From positions 655,503 to 719,121 of the forward strand of contig KE561209.1 in assembly GCA_000442015.1 (NCBI GenBank): 63,619 nucleotides of DNA, read 5' to 3'. Positions within the stretch are counted from its first letter, which is position 1. Each line of letters begins with the position of its first letter. Positions 44,301 to 53,972 of this stretch are shown here, piece after piece. A model generated the notes under the pieces. That model searched no databases, was not told the origin of the DNA, and saw only the letters and a program-made list of their open reading frames with translations. The translations under genes and the position numbers were made by a program. Origin of the DNA: Rozella allomycis CSF55 (lineage: Eukaryota > Rozellomycota).

Positions 44301-45630
44301 TAATTCTGTTGAAGAATTAAAGAATGAAACAAATAAATCAAATGAAACAGTTGAATATTTAAAGAGTGAAAAATCTAAATTGAATGAAACAGTTGAATCA
44401 CTTCAAAGCAACATTGAATTATTAAATAATGAAAATGAATCTTTAAATGAAAAATATCAAAATATTTTAACAGAAAATAATTCAACAAAAGAGAATGTTA
44501 ACAATCTATTAATAGAAATTGAATCTTTAAAAGAAAATTCTCAATCTAATGATAAAATCATTCAATTAGAAAATGATCTAAAAAGATCTATTGATGAAAA
44601 AAATAATCTTGAAAATATTTTAAATAATTTAAAATCTGAAAATTCAAACAAATTAAATGAATTAGAATTATCTCATTCCACTAAAATTTCTTCTTTAAAT
44701 CAAGAATTAATTTCTAAAATTTCAGAAATAGATTCATTAAAATCTGAAATTGAAAAATTAAAAAACTTAAATTCATCTCTTGAAAAAGATTTGAAATCTG
44801 CAAAAGATTCTTTAAAAGATTTTGAAATTGAAAATATTAAAAATGATGACTTTGATTTTGATACTTCAATCTCTGTCTTAACCCCTTCAATCCAACACAA
44901 GAGAAAATTAGTAAATGATTCTGGAATCTTAAAACCAATCGAAAATTCTTCAATGTCGGCCAAGAAAATTAGAAAAGGTTTTTATTCCATTCTTTATTTA
45001 CTTAGACGCTTCAAGAGTTGCTCATCCTGTCATCATGCTCAGTGGGTTCCAAGAAAAACATCCAATCTACAATCTAGAACTAAGAGAACGTTTAATTGAA
45101 ATCTTAAAGTAATTTCTTTTATTCCCTCTCAACAGTCGCTTAAATATTGAATTCTTGCTAACCTCCAATTTTGAAGACAAGATCACTCATCTAGTAGCTT
45201 GGTCTGACAACAAAACCTTGAAATACTACGCTTCATGCATAACCTTCAAGTACATCTACACTCCATTTAATATTTTAGATGGGTCATGCACCACGAATGG
45301 CTTCTAGAATCTGGTCGACGAGGCTACCTCATAGATGAAGAATCATTCGGTAAACAATTATCAACAAACCCCGTCCTGAAAAAGAAAATTTACAGAACTT
45401 CTAAATATTTAAAAGAAATGGAAAGAAAAACTGTTAGAAAAGATTATGGTGATATTCTCTTGATTCAGGTATTTATTTGTTGTTTTTGGTAATAGTTGGG
45501 AAATGGCGTTTATACGGATGACAGGCAAGAAGCTGATATTGTTTTGAAGGCTGACAAGGAAGCATTCACTTCGTCTATTCCGTCGTTCACTTGGAGTCAA
45601 TTGCTGAATCTCATTGAAAGGGGTCAATAA
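41314..45630 (+). CDS. very large acidic coiled-coil protein with C-terminal BRCT region
   Basis: A 726-codon first exon (MENDDDQVISQLYSAASVL), then a 30-nt intron (near 43465) and a long second exon; together over 1,300 residues. The first 550 residues are extremely acidic and low-complexity, with many Glu/Asp/Val repeats (for example HNVEHEEVEHGRIEHD). The next 900 residues are Asn/Glu/Lys-rich coiled coil with repeating 'NEIQSLQNE' and 'LKNEN' units. After 28, 27 and 29-nt introns a compact region follows: 'DASRVAHPVIMLSGFQEK', 'KITHLVAWSDNKTLKYYASC' and 'WVMHHEWLLESGRRGYL', the hydrophobic pattern and 'W' of BRCT folds, probably a tandem pair. A nuclear scaffold for phosphoproteins in DNA repair or chromosome structure is inference. 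Confidence 0.75.
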
Positions 45631-45741
45631 ATTTTAAACTGAAATTAAACGTTATTTAACCATTTTTGTTTAAATTTTTAGTCTTTATTATTCCATGCCC
45701 ACTTTATGTCTATGGAACTTGGTGGAAGTGGCTCAGTCAAA

Positions 45742-46638
45742 ATGGAGAAACTTTTAAAATGGGGAATCGAAAACAGCAGCGGTCCCATCCCATCAACCCT
45801 CCCATCCCACATAGTAATATTAATCATTTCAAAATATAGGATCCCAGCATGGTTGACGAAATACTCGGTCCATCCGATTCCGACAAAATGATCCGTAAGT
45901 CAACTTACAAAACTATATAGAATGCATGACAGTTATAACCGACAAGAGTATTTCCCTGGAAAACAGGATCACGGCGTTTGACAATTTCGAAATGCTTATA
46001 GAGAACCTAGACAATGCTAATCGTAACAAATACGTGAATTATATATAGTGATGCAAAAGATGGCGCTGTGGGCGCCAGTCATATCGATGCTGGACGATGA
46101 GGCGAATGAGATGAGGATGTACGCGGCATGGGTGATAGGTACCAGTGTGCAGAATAACAGCACCGCACAAAGTGATTTCATCCAGAACGGGGGGCTGGTA
46201 AAAATCGTGCAGATGGTCAAGTGCGAAAAGGATGTTGGCGTGTTGAAAAAGATTGTGTATGCTTTGAGCTCGCTGCTCAAGAACAATGCCGCCGGTGTTA
46301 AGCAGTTTGTGGCGATGGACGGCATCGAGACAACGCTGGAGGCTATGGACGTTGATGAGAGTGTGGCGATGCGCGTGGTTTTCATGCTGCATGGGATGCT
46401 TGTCGGCGATAGGGAGATGGCTGCCGTGATGAGGGAGAAGATGGTGCCGTGTAGAGTTGCACAGGTGCTCGCGTGCGAGAATTGCGATGCAAAGGAAAAG
46501 GCGGCAGAGTTTTTGGTGGCGTTTAATTCAAAAGTTACGATGAACAGGGATGAGAGGTTGACTGTGCAAAAAGTTTTGGGAATGGCAAGGTTGGATGGGT
46601 TGGAAAAGAGTTTGGTGAAGAAACTTGAAAAGATTTGA
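45742..46638 (+). CDS. FES1: Hsp70 nucleotide exchange factor Fes1 (HspBP1-like)
   Basis: Four exons with three 26-nt introns (45814-45839, near 45894 and near 46021). It starts MEKLLKWGIENSSGPIP, the typical Fes1 start. 'ENRITAFDNFEMLIENLDNAN' is the conserved segment before the ARM repeats. 'AAWVIGTSVQNNSTAQSDFI', 'GVLKKIVYALSSLLKNNA' and 'SVAMRVVFMLHGMLVGDR' are the ARM repeats that grip the Hsp70 nucleotide-binding domain. Fes1 releases ADP from Hsp70. The last exon is unusually GC-rich for the region. A tRNA-Val follows 150 bp downstream. Confidence 0.9.
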
Positions 46639-46786
46639 GGTTTTTTGGTTTGGGAATAAATTGTGTTGTGCATATTTCTTTGAATTTTATTGTGAGGGAA
46701 TCAATTGAGGGTGCAAAATCGAATATGCGGTTTTTGGCTGTTGAACGTTTAAGAGATATACTAGTATTTAGGGAAACTCCAATCAT

Positions 46787-46860
46787 GTTTTCATGGTGTA
46801 GTTGGTTATCACATCTGCTTAACACGCAGAAGGCCTCCAGTTCAAGTCTGGATGAAAACA
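46787..46860 (+). tRNA. tRNA-Val (anticodon AAC)
   Basis: A complete cloverleaf. The acceptor stem GTTTTCA pairs with TGAAAAC; the D arm holds GGTGTAGTTGGTTATC; the anticodon stem TCTGC/GCAGA closes a 7-base loop TTAACAC with anticodon AAC; and the T arm is TCCAGTTCAAGTCTGGA. The discriminator base is A. No intron is present and the CCA is not encoded, as in eukaryotes. The closest canonical match is eukaryotic tRNA-Val(AAC). Confidence 0.95.
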
Positions 46861-47213
46861 TTTTCAACCTTTTTCTGCTATTACCCTAACATTGAAATAG
46901 GAAATAGAAAGCTGTTCAAAACGCCTAGCAACATAAAAATGTGAGCAATAACGTAGACTTCCAGAATTGAGTTTCCTATGAAAGATGATTGTGCAATATA
47001 TTGAGTTCTTTTTCAACGTGCTGCACAAAATTTCCCTTTTTCACTTGTTAAGCAAATTATACAATTCCGTTGGTCTTCACAGATTGATTCGATTCGCTTA
47101 TACCTTAGGTAGCCATAATGGATTGGTGTATCTGTAAATGATAAAATGAATTTAAATGGAAAAGGCCCATTATTGTTCAAAACACCTGCCAATGTGGAAG
47201 TCCGAGATCGATT
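46861..47213. other. spacer, no gene seen
   Basis: About 350 bp of AT-rich sequence after the tRNA. Two related stretches, 'gttcaaaacgcctagcaa' near 46914 and 'gttcaaaacacctgccaa' near 47177, each lie near a 'gacttcca' or 'ggaagtcc' string. They may be remnants of a small inverted or direct repeat. I see no coding signal. Confidence 0.4.
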
Positions 47214-47362
47214 TTAATTCATTTCATGTGCAATTACGTAATCTTCTAGTTTTTCAGCCTTTTCGGATGTCGACTTCCAGAATACTTTAATAACTTTCCT
47301 TGTGCCTTGTGATATTGTTTCAGTAGTTTTAATTTTAGAATTCTCTTTTCCTCTTTGGTCAT
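47214..47362 (-). CDS. possible small basic protein
   Basis: On the minus strand ATG 47362 opens MTKEEKRILKLKLLKQYHKA, and a 27-nt intron with the usual GTATTC...AAAAG shape (near 47260-47286) joins it to AEKLEDYVIAHEMN and a stop at 47214. The frame also stays open for about 12 Lys-rich codons upstream of the ATG, so the true start could be in an earlier exon. Highly basic and helical; not recognised. Splicing in the local style makes it plausible but unproven. The stretch 47363-47700 shows no other feature. Confidence 0.35.
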
Positions 47363-47700
47363 TGATTTTTTTAATTTCTTTTTAATTTTAACAAGTTTAT
47401 TTAGTCAAATTTACGTGCACACCCTAATTGACTTTTTTTTTGACAAAATAAATGTATTTTCTCACTTTTCCGATTTTCTCACATTTTAATTTAGAATCTG
47501 ATTTGATGAGAACATGATTGACGATTGTATTGTGCTTTTTTTAATTGACAATGATAAAAAACTCGGAAAGGTCGGTCAATTCTTAAATTTTCAAATGTAT
47601 TTTTTTCGTATGCGCATAAAATAATTGAGTTAATGTTTGATATACATTAGTGAATAGTTACATTGTATTCGAAAATTGTCGAAATTTACGTTTGACATGC

Positions 47701-48426
47701 ATGGCGAAGTTTAAGTTTCCTGTTCTGACTATAAAACAGAAGATCGGTGAACATAGTACCTCATAATTGGAAATTCAATTTAGCCATATCTTTTTTCAAG
47801 CATGAACTTCCTAGCAAAGCGTACGACTTTTCATTGCAAGCCTATTTACTAGAAAGAGGTTCTGTTGGAGATTTCTCTAAAAGCTACTTGGATTTCAACA
47901 GCGCAGATTACGATTCAAGGATGGTAATTATCTGACATGTAAATTACAGGACTGGGAGAATAAGGGAAACTTATTGAGGAAAGAGTATAATAAAAGGCGT
48001 CGTTTGTGCCAAATGAATATGAAACAATTTCCAATTGTTTACTCCTTTATGCAAAATGTAATTATCTTGCATAATCAAAGGCATTTACAAATCGACAGGC
48101 TTGTGAAAATCAAAAGTATCTTTCTCGATCTTCTTATGAATTTGCCTAACATTCCTGTGTCTAAAAAATGCTTCTATTTTGATAAGGCTAAACAAATTAT
48201 TCAAGAAGAATCTAAAAATCAAGTTCAAAATAATTCTGCTTCTGTTTTGTGCCTTCTTTCAAATGCTATAAAACGAAGAGGAAAGGAATTTTCAATAAAA
48301 TACCAAGAAGAAATATTGGAGGATTATAACACTGAATTGAAAAAATGGCTCCAGTCAGCAAAAGAAAAGGAATCATGTAGTGATTCTCTCGAAGCGCATT
48401 TCAGAAATCAATCTACAGTCAAATAA
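47701..48426 (+). CDS. unknown helical protein
   Basis: Three exons: MAKFKFPVLTIKQKI, then 'ISFFKHELPSKAYDFSLQAYLLERG' after a 37-nt intron, then from 'DWENKGNLLRKEYNKRRRLC' after a 26-nt intron. About 200 residues, ending SLEAHFRNQSTVK. It is basic and helical with no signal peptide or membrane span. Hydrophobic spacing suggests a folded domain, but I cannot match it to a family. The consistent introns and good frame make the gene real. It lies tail-to-tail with the dolichyldiphosphatase gene. Confidence 0.7.
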
Positions 48427-48452
48427 AGTTACAGACCTATATTTATTTTTTG

Positions 48453-49022
48453 CTAATTTCGACTTCTAAATATCCTCCTTACAATCATGGATACGATCAA
48501 GGCAAATACAGTCCCAAAAATTGCCCCAACAAACACTTGTCCAAATGTGTGATATCCGATGTAAGTTCTAAAAAAATATAATCAAATACACAAACCTTGA
48601 CCATCCCACTAAGGATACCACTGTCAAATTCAAAAAGATCCAGAGAATTCGATTAAATCCAAACATTTTTCTATTGAAATTACGTGATATACGTACAAAT
48701 TAAGAAACATGAACATTAGAAATGCTGTTGTTTGTGCATGATTTGAAGGCATTCCTGACGAATGAGAACGCACTTGCTCATTTGGTCTTTCATGGTTTAA
48801 AAGACGCTTGGCAACATCGTTAATAATCTCATTCACAATTATTCCGATACCCCAGTATATGCACCGTATAAACTTCTTTAGATTTCCATACTCCAAGTGT
48901 GTAAAGGAGTAAAATACAAAACCAGTCGGAGCGAGAATGGGAAAATATGATACAAATGCTGCTATTAATGATAGGAAATCAGTAGGATCGTATTCTGTAT
49001 AGAACAGCCCAACCGGCTTCAT
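48453..49022 (-). CDS. CAX4: dolichyldiphosphatase (Cwh8/DOLPP1-like PAP2 phosphatase)
   Basis: Begins MKPVGLFYTEYDPTDFLSLI. The PAP2 catalytic motifs are visible: 'KRLLNHERPN' (motif 1, K-x6-RP), 'SSGMPSNHAQTTAF' (motif 2, PSGH-type with SNH) and 'SRTYIGYHTFGQVFVGAI' (motif 3, SR-x5-H). Four or more membrane helices alternate with these. Two small introns lie near 48690 and 48580. The enzyme hydrolyses dolichyl pyrophosphate in the ER lumen and recycles the lipid for N-glycosylation. The 'ERPN...SSGMPSNHAQ' wording is typical of DOLPP1. Confidence 0.88.
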
Positions 49023-49083
49023 TATGAAAATTCTTAATTTGCTTAACTATCATATAAATTTTTATTCTCAATTTTAGTAGGAG

Positions 49084-50450
49084 TTACATTGTAAAAAGCA
49101 TCCCCATGTCCATTGGATGGCCTGAAGTTAGTTGAGGTACTTGCCTGTATCTTTGCGAAAGAATGGAACGTGTGCTAGCGAGCAATTGGCTATATGTTTG
49201 TCTAGGATTATTGTTCAAGCTCTGAAGAAATGCCGATGACATTGCACCGACCGCTATGTNGAAGAAATGCTGACGACATTGCACCGACCGCTATTTTAGA
49301 ATAGTCATAAACATCAGCGGAAGTTTGATTATCGGCGCAACCGCTAAACATTATTACATCTGACCACGTTTGACGCTGGTTATTTATTTGGCTGTACGAA
49401 GATGAAGAACCAGTGAGTTTATCTAATTTTTTCTTTATCTTTTTCATTTTTTTGACTTTAAAATCGCTAAAATATTAATTACTTGCTTTCTTTGGTTTTC
49501 CAACAAGCAACGAGAGACCAACTCCCAATGCATTAGCGGCTATACCCACAGCGCCTGTTGCCGAATAGAAATCATAAGACATTACAAGATTTCCATAATT
49601 ATCGTAAACATATGGAAGATCCAGAGCTGTCCCTGAATGGCACGAATCAAAAATTGCTGTTAATCGCACACCAACAGGTAGGTTTTTGACCATAATTGAA
49701 TGCATTTCCTTTTTACTAAGAATATTAATATTACATCATCAATAATTTCTCCAGCAATGGAATAATCAACGGGCAAAATGGTTTCGTCATACCCGTCGAC
49801 CTCATCTCCGTCATAATCCTTTCTTTGAGATCCATGTCCTGAAAAATGAAAAAAACATGAGTCTCCAGGCCTTAAACCTGCAACTAACCAAGACATAGCA
49901 TAAATGATATTGGCTTTTGTGGGCCAGTATCTCGTATCCGTGATTCTAGGGTCATCCATCAGAATTACCATGCTTGAAGGATCGTCTCTATATCCGAATC
50001 TATTCATTATAAATTGTTTCATGTTAAGAACATCGTTGTGGCATCCTTTTGTGCATTTGATAATAATATAATACCCCTTAATGGTGATTTTGAATTGGCG
50101 TAGTTAATTCCAATTAAAAGAGCTTTTTTATAACCTGTACATGTAGACAAGGGGTAATTTGCAGTTTGTTGGGTGCCATTAGCATTATATATCACTGTCT
50201 GCATTGTAACACTGCCTGGCGGGAAATGATCTAATCGATAGCCATTCATCGTAGATTGATTAAACGAGTTATTCTGATATGTATTTTGGTATTGAGGACT
50301 GGAAAAATGAGTTTGCGATTGTTTGTAATCAGGTGGTATCCCTTCTTGGTAAGAGGAAACTTGGGGGTAGAAAGTATGTTCCATTTGTGGAGCGTTAGGA
50401 TTAAAATTATTTGAATGATTTTGATTATTCATTGAATTCCCGGGAAACAT
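49084..50450 (-). CDS. type I metacaspase
   Basis: Begins [19 protein letters not shown], an Asn/Gln/Pro-rich prodomain of about 100 residues as in type I metacaspases. The caspase-like fold follows: '[20 protein letters not shown]', '[21 protein letters not shown]' with the catalytic His, and '[19 protein letters not shown]' with the catalytic Cys. '[19 protein letters not shown]' and 'GAMSSAFL' complete the p10-like part. A single N at 49260 is flanked by near-identical copies, so part of the end is duplicated by assembly. Type I metacaspases are calcium-dependent Arg/Lys proteases involved in stress and clearance of aggregates. Confidence 0.88.
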
Positions 50451-50505
50451 TTCCTACAGCTGTGGTATACTATTAATTATTTGGAAATTCGAATTTCCAA
50501 TTACA

Positions 50506-50856
50506 ATGTTGGAGGAGCTGTTAACACGTTCAGGCTTATTCCGTCAAAATACCCAAATATCAAGGAAAATGCTTGAATCTTTAGCCCATGGGGCAAAGGT
50601 GATGAGTGGATTTGAGCGTGGAAAATACGGGGCAAAAATTAGACGAAAATGGTTTCCAAATATCAGAATTGTACCTTTGTATAGCAAGGCACTTGATAAA
50701 ATGATACCTGTCAGTGTTTGGTCAAAAAAATTACGATCCATTGAATTGTATTATGGGGGCCTTGATAATTACCTGATCAAGACTGAAGACCCATTGCCAG
50801 CAAAGTATGAAGCATTAAAACAAGAAATATTGGAAGCTCTTAGAAAAAAGAAATAA
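50506..50856 (+). CDS. MRPL28: mitochondrial ribosomal protein bL28m
   Basis: A 116-residue intronless frame starting MLEELLTRSGLFRQNTQISR. 'RGKYGAKIRRKWFPNIRIVPLYSKALDKMIPVSV' and 'LRSIELYYGGLDNYLIKT' are the bL28m core (compare RRTWKPN and the IDxxGGIDxYLLKT end). It is a large-subunit protein of mitochondrial ribosomes. The start codon lies 55 bp from the divergent metacaspase start. Confidence 0.88.
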   Translation: MLEELLTRSGLFRQNTQISRKMLESLAHGAKVMSGFERGKYGAKIRRKWFPNIRIVPLYSKALDKMIPVSVWSKKLRSIELYYGGLDNYLIKTEDPLPAKYEALKQEILEALRKKK

Positions 50857-50892
50857 GCTAATCCAATCTTAAAGAATAAAGGACAAAATTTT

Positions 50893-52172
50893 TTATGAGA
50901 ATGAATAATATGAAGGAGATATTGATAATCGTTCATTATCTCCAGGAATAGCGTGTAGATTTAAAGGAATAAGGCACTCGTCAAAAGTTGAAAGTGAGCT
51001 GTTATCAAATTGTTCCACTGAATACGAACCATTATTTTGACTGTGACTTGTCCAATCCTGTGAGCCATAATATAGTACAACCTTCAAATACCATGACAAA
51101 TTCACTTTTTTATATTAAGTATGTCATTTACAATCTATGATTTTCATGGATGGAATACAAGTTGAGGGAATACAAAGTTCTGTTGTGCACTTTTTGATAA
51201 ACCAACAATTTCTCTCCATAGATGAAATGGTTCGTAGCTGTTCGTGATTGGTTTCTTCTTTCAGAGTTTCTAATGTTTCATGAACCATTAGCGAGATCGT
51301 AATCTACAACAAGCACCATGATAAGTTACCTTCTTCACGATGTAAATTTGAATAAATGTAAAAGATAATATCAATGACTCTCCAATCACACATGCTTTTG
51401 GATTAAAAGTTATACGAGCAATACATTCGTCATTTATATTTTTCAATTCATAATTTCCTGTCATTTAAAAACTCTTATATTACTTTCTGTGTTCAGCGAC
51501 ATAAACTCGAGGTCGAAATCAGAATCTAAGGTTTGAGTGTAATATTTCATTCGACATATATCTATTTCTTTGTCGAAGTTTTGGATTTTCCTTAACGTTA
51601 CATTTCCGTTTACTTTTCCTAACCTCTCATGTAAATGCAACAAGTCAAAGTTTTGGTCTTCTGAAGATAGAGATTTTTTATTGTTACCGGAATTATTTAT
51701 CAATCGAAAAGGAACGGTAAATTTTCTTCTAGTCATATGCCCAGTAAGAATAATGATTTGAAGGTAGTAATCAATTCTGAAAAACTTTCCCACAAAAGAT
51801 GACGGAAGAAATTCTGGTAAAGGAAATTTCAACACGACTATTTTATTAAACGTAATGAAAGGTACCTGATATTGAAGATGTATCATCCCATTCCACAGAA
51901 GTAAAAAGTAGTGTCGATGTAGTTAACAGCAATGGAATTGCTTCTGGATATTTTAATACTGTAAAATTACCTTTAGAGGACAAGTATGGGCTAAATGGAT
52001 ATGAAAATTCATTTCGAACAGTATTCAATGCATTTAATTCCCCTATGAGCAATGCTTCCCCGGAAATCAAATTCATGCGTCCATTAGAATTTATAAATAT
52101 CGTGCATTCGTAATTATCGCCACAAAAATATACTGAATTTTTGGCGACAAGGCATGAAACTGAAAATGTCAT
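50893..52172 (-). CDS. RGP1: Rgp1-like subunit of the Ric1-Rgp1 GEF for Ypt6/Rab6
   Basis: I start at ATG 52172 (MTFSVSCLVAKNSVYFCGDN). After tiny introns the arrestin-like beta-sandwich signals appear: 'FPLPEFLPSSFVGKFFRIDYYLQI' and 'RRKFTVPFRLIN', the 'LPPSFRGK...LRVPFRV' motif of Rgp1. A later exon 'DECIARITFNPKACVIGESL' corresponds to the second arrestin-like domain, and the end 'ECLIPLNLHAIPGDNE' fits the conserved close (DLPIxVLP). Rgp1 binds Ric1 to activate Ypt6 at the Golgi. Sequence similarity is weak, so the identity is moderate; the gene itself is clear from consistent frames and introns. VPS51 in this window acts in the same Golgi retrieval route. Confidence 0.6.
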
Positions 52173-52316
52173 ATAAGCCACATGAAAGTTTAAAATACAG
52201 TTTGTTCCCAGTCATTGAAACTCATTATAAATTTTAAAATGCTCATATCGTTGATATCAATGTGAGCGTAATTTCATTCAAAGCCCTACCATCTAAGCCA
52301 CTTCCTATTTGTTCTA

Positions 52317-52806
52317 ATGTCTTCTGACTGGGATTCTGTCACAATTATTCGCAAGAAACTACCAAACTCTAAAGTTAACTCTTCAGATTCTGCTTTAAAT
52401 GCGGCAAGACGTGCTGGACAAGGTATTTCAGTTGAAAAGAAATGTAACTAAATAGTTTTCTTGTAATAAAGTCAACGCTGGTTCTAACAAAAACGCTAAA
52501 GTCGACACTAACGCTGCAAAACTAGATCAAGCTGATGATGTCGTTGAAGGTATGGTATAATGTACATGTTAAAAAGTGAAAAACGTTGGTCTAGCCGTTT
52601 CAAAAGCTATACAACAAGCAAGAATGGAAAAAAAGTGGACTCAAAAAGATTTGGCAGTCAAAGTTAATGAGAAACAAAATGTTATCAATGAATACGAGAG
52701 TGGAAAAGCTATACCAAACCAACAAGTTTTAAGCAAATTAGAACGTGTTTTGGGAGTCAAACTTCGTGGCTCTAATATTGGAGACAAATTGGGTCCAAAG
52801 AAATAA
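52317..52806 (+). CDS. MBF1: multiprotein bridging factor 1 (MBF1)
   Basis: Three exons with introns of 28 nt (near 52447) and 27 nt (near 52552). It begins [20 protein letters not shown]. '[14 protein letters not shown]' and '[12 protein letters not shown]' belong to the MBF1 N-terminal domain. The helix-turn-helix (cro/C1) domain is '[38 protein letters not shown]', very close to MBF1 throughout eukaryotes. MBF1 links sequence-specific activators to TBP and also guards against ribosomal frameshifting. It ends KLGPKK. Confidence 0.93.
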
Positions 52807-52931
52807 ACCTTTTTTCATTCTGTAAATAATGTAATATGTATGTTAAACTCTCTGATAATTGTTATAATACGCATTACGAGATTTAATCTTAAAAAATATG
52901 CAATATGTCTAGAAACTTTTCCGGATGAGTC

Positions 52932-53964
52932 ATGGAAAAATACGAAAAGATTTGCAAGATTGGTGAGGGTACATATGCAGTAGTATACAAAGGCAGGATC
53001 AAAAAAACTAACGAAACTATTGCTATAAAGAAGATTAAGGTTTCTAATTTCACAATAGGAATAGATCACTCGGCACTTCGAGAAATTAAATTTTTACAAG
53101 AGCTGAAGCATCCAAACATCATAAAGTTATTTGATGTGTTTTCACATAAAAAGAACTTAAATATGGTGCTAGAATTTTTAGACGCGGATTTGGAACACCT
53201 CATAAAGGATACAAATGTGGTCTTTATGCCTGCTGACATCAAAAGCTGGATGTGGATGTTATTTAATGGTCTTTCCTATTGCCATATGCATTTTGTTGTA
53301 CATAGAGATTTGAAACCCAATAACTTGCTTCTCTCTCAGAACGGCGTTTTGAAAATAGCGGATTTTGGTTTGGCTCGTGAATATGGGTCTCCTAATGATA
53401 GAATGACCCATGTAGCTGTAACAAGGTACATTATAATATCTTTTAATATCTTAGATGGTATCGGCCGCCAGAATTACTTTTTGGAGCTCGATTATATTCA
53501 TCTGCTGTAGATTTATGGTCTTGTGGATGTATTTTTGCAGAGCTTATGCTAAGAACCCCTTTTATTGCTGGTGAAAACGATATAGATCAAATTAAAAAAA
53601 TATTTATGGCGCTCGGAACACCTACTGAACAAGATTGGCCAGGTATGAAGTCGCTGCCCAATTTCATGATGTTTGATGAAACCTTTTTGCGAAGGCCTCT
53701 TTCAAATCTTTTTAGTGCAGCTGGGAAGGATTCTATTGATTTACTGGAGCAAATGATGCGGTATGATCCAGCAAAGCGTATTAGTTCAGTGCAGGTGATG
53801 AATTTCAGTTTTCTATATTAAAGGCTTTGAAACATCCTTATTTTGAAAATGAGCCTCTTCCAACACATCCAGAACTCCTGCCAAAATTAGTGAGGAAAAA
53901 TCAGTTGGAAAACACTGCAATGGATGTAGACGAAGTTGGAATGAAACCAATAAAACTATTTTAA
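52932..53964 (+). CDS. CDK7: cyclin-dependent kinase 7 (Kin28/Mcs6-like)
   Basis: Starts MEKYEKICKIGEGTYAVVYK, with the glycine loop GEGTYAVV and the ATP lysine in 'IAIKKIKV'. 'GIDHSALREIKFLQEL' is the CDK7 equivalent of the PSTAIRE helix (animals and yeast: TALREIK). 'HRDLKPNNLLL' and '[32 protein letters not shown]' follow, the latter joined by a 29-nt intron (near 53427) with the T-loop Thr present. 'VDLWSCGCIFAELMLRTPFIAG' and 'LPTHPELLPK' near the end are CDK7-typical. As part of TFIIH it phosphorylates the Pol II tail and activates cell-cycle CDKs. It ends 8 bp before the convergent Dia2-like gene. Confidence 0.9.
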
Positions 53965-53972
53965 CTTTTTTA

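Noticed and set aside
46017-46673. A 218-residue minus-strand frame opposite Fes1
   Set aside because: Fes1 motifs and introns are on the plus strand; the minus frame has no conserved content.
46635-46889. An 84-residue plus-strand frame across the tRNA-Val
   Set aside because: It overlaps the complete tRNA and has no protein features.
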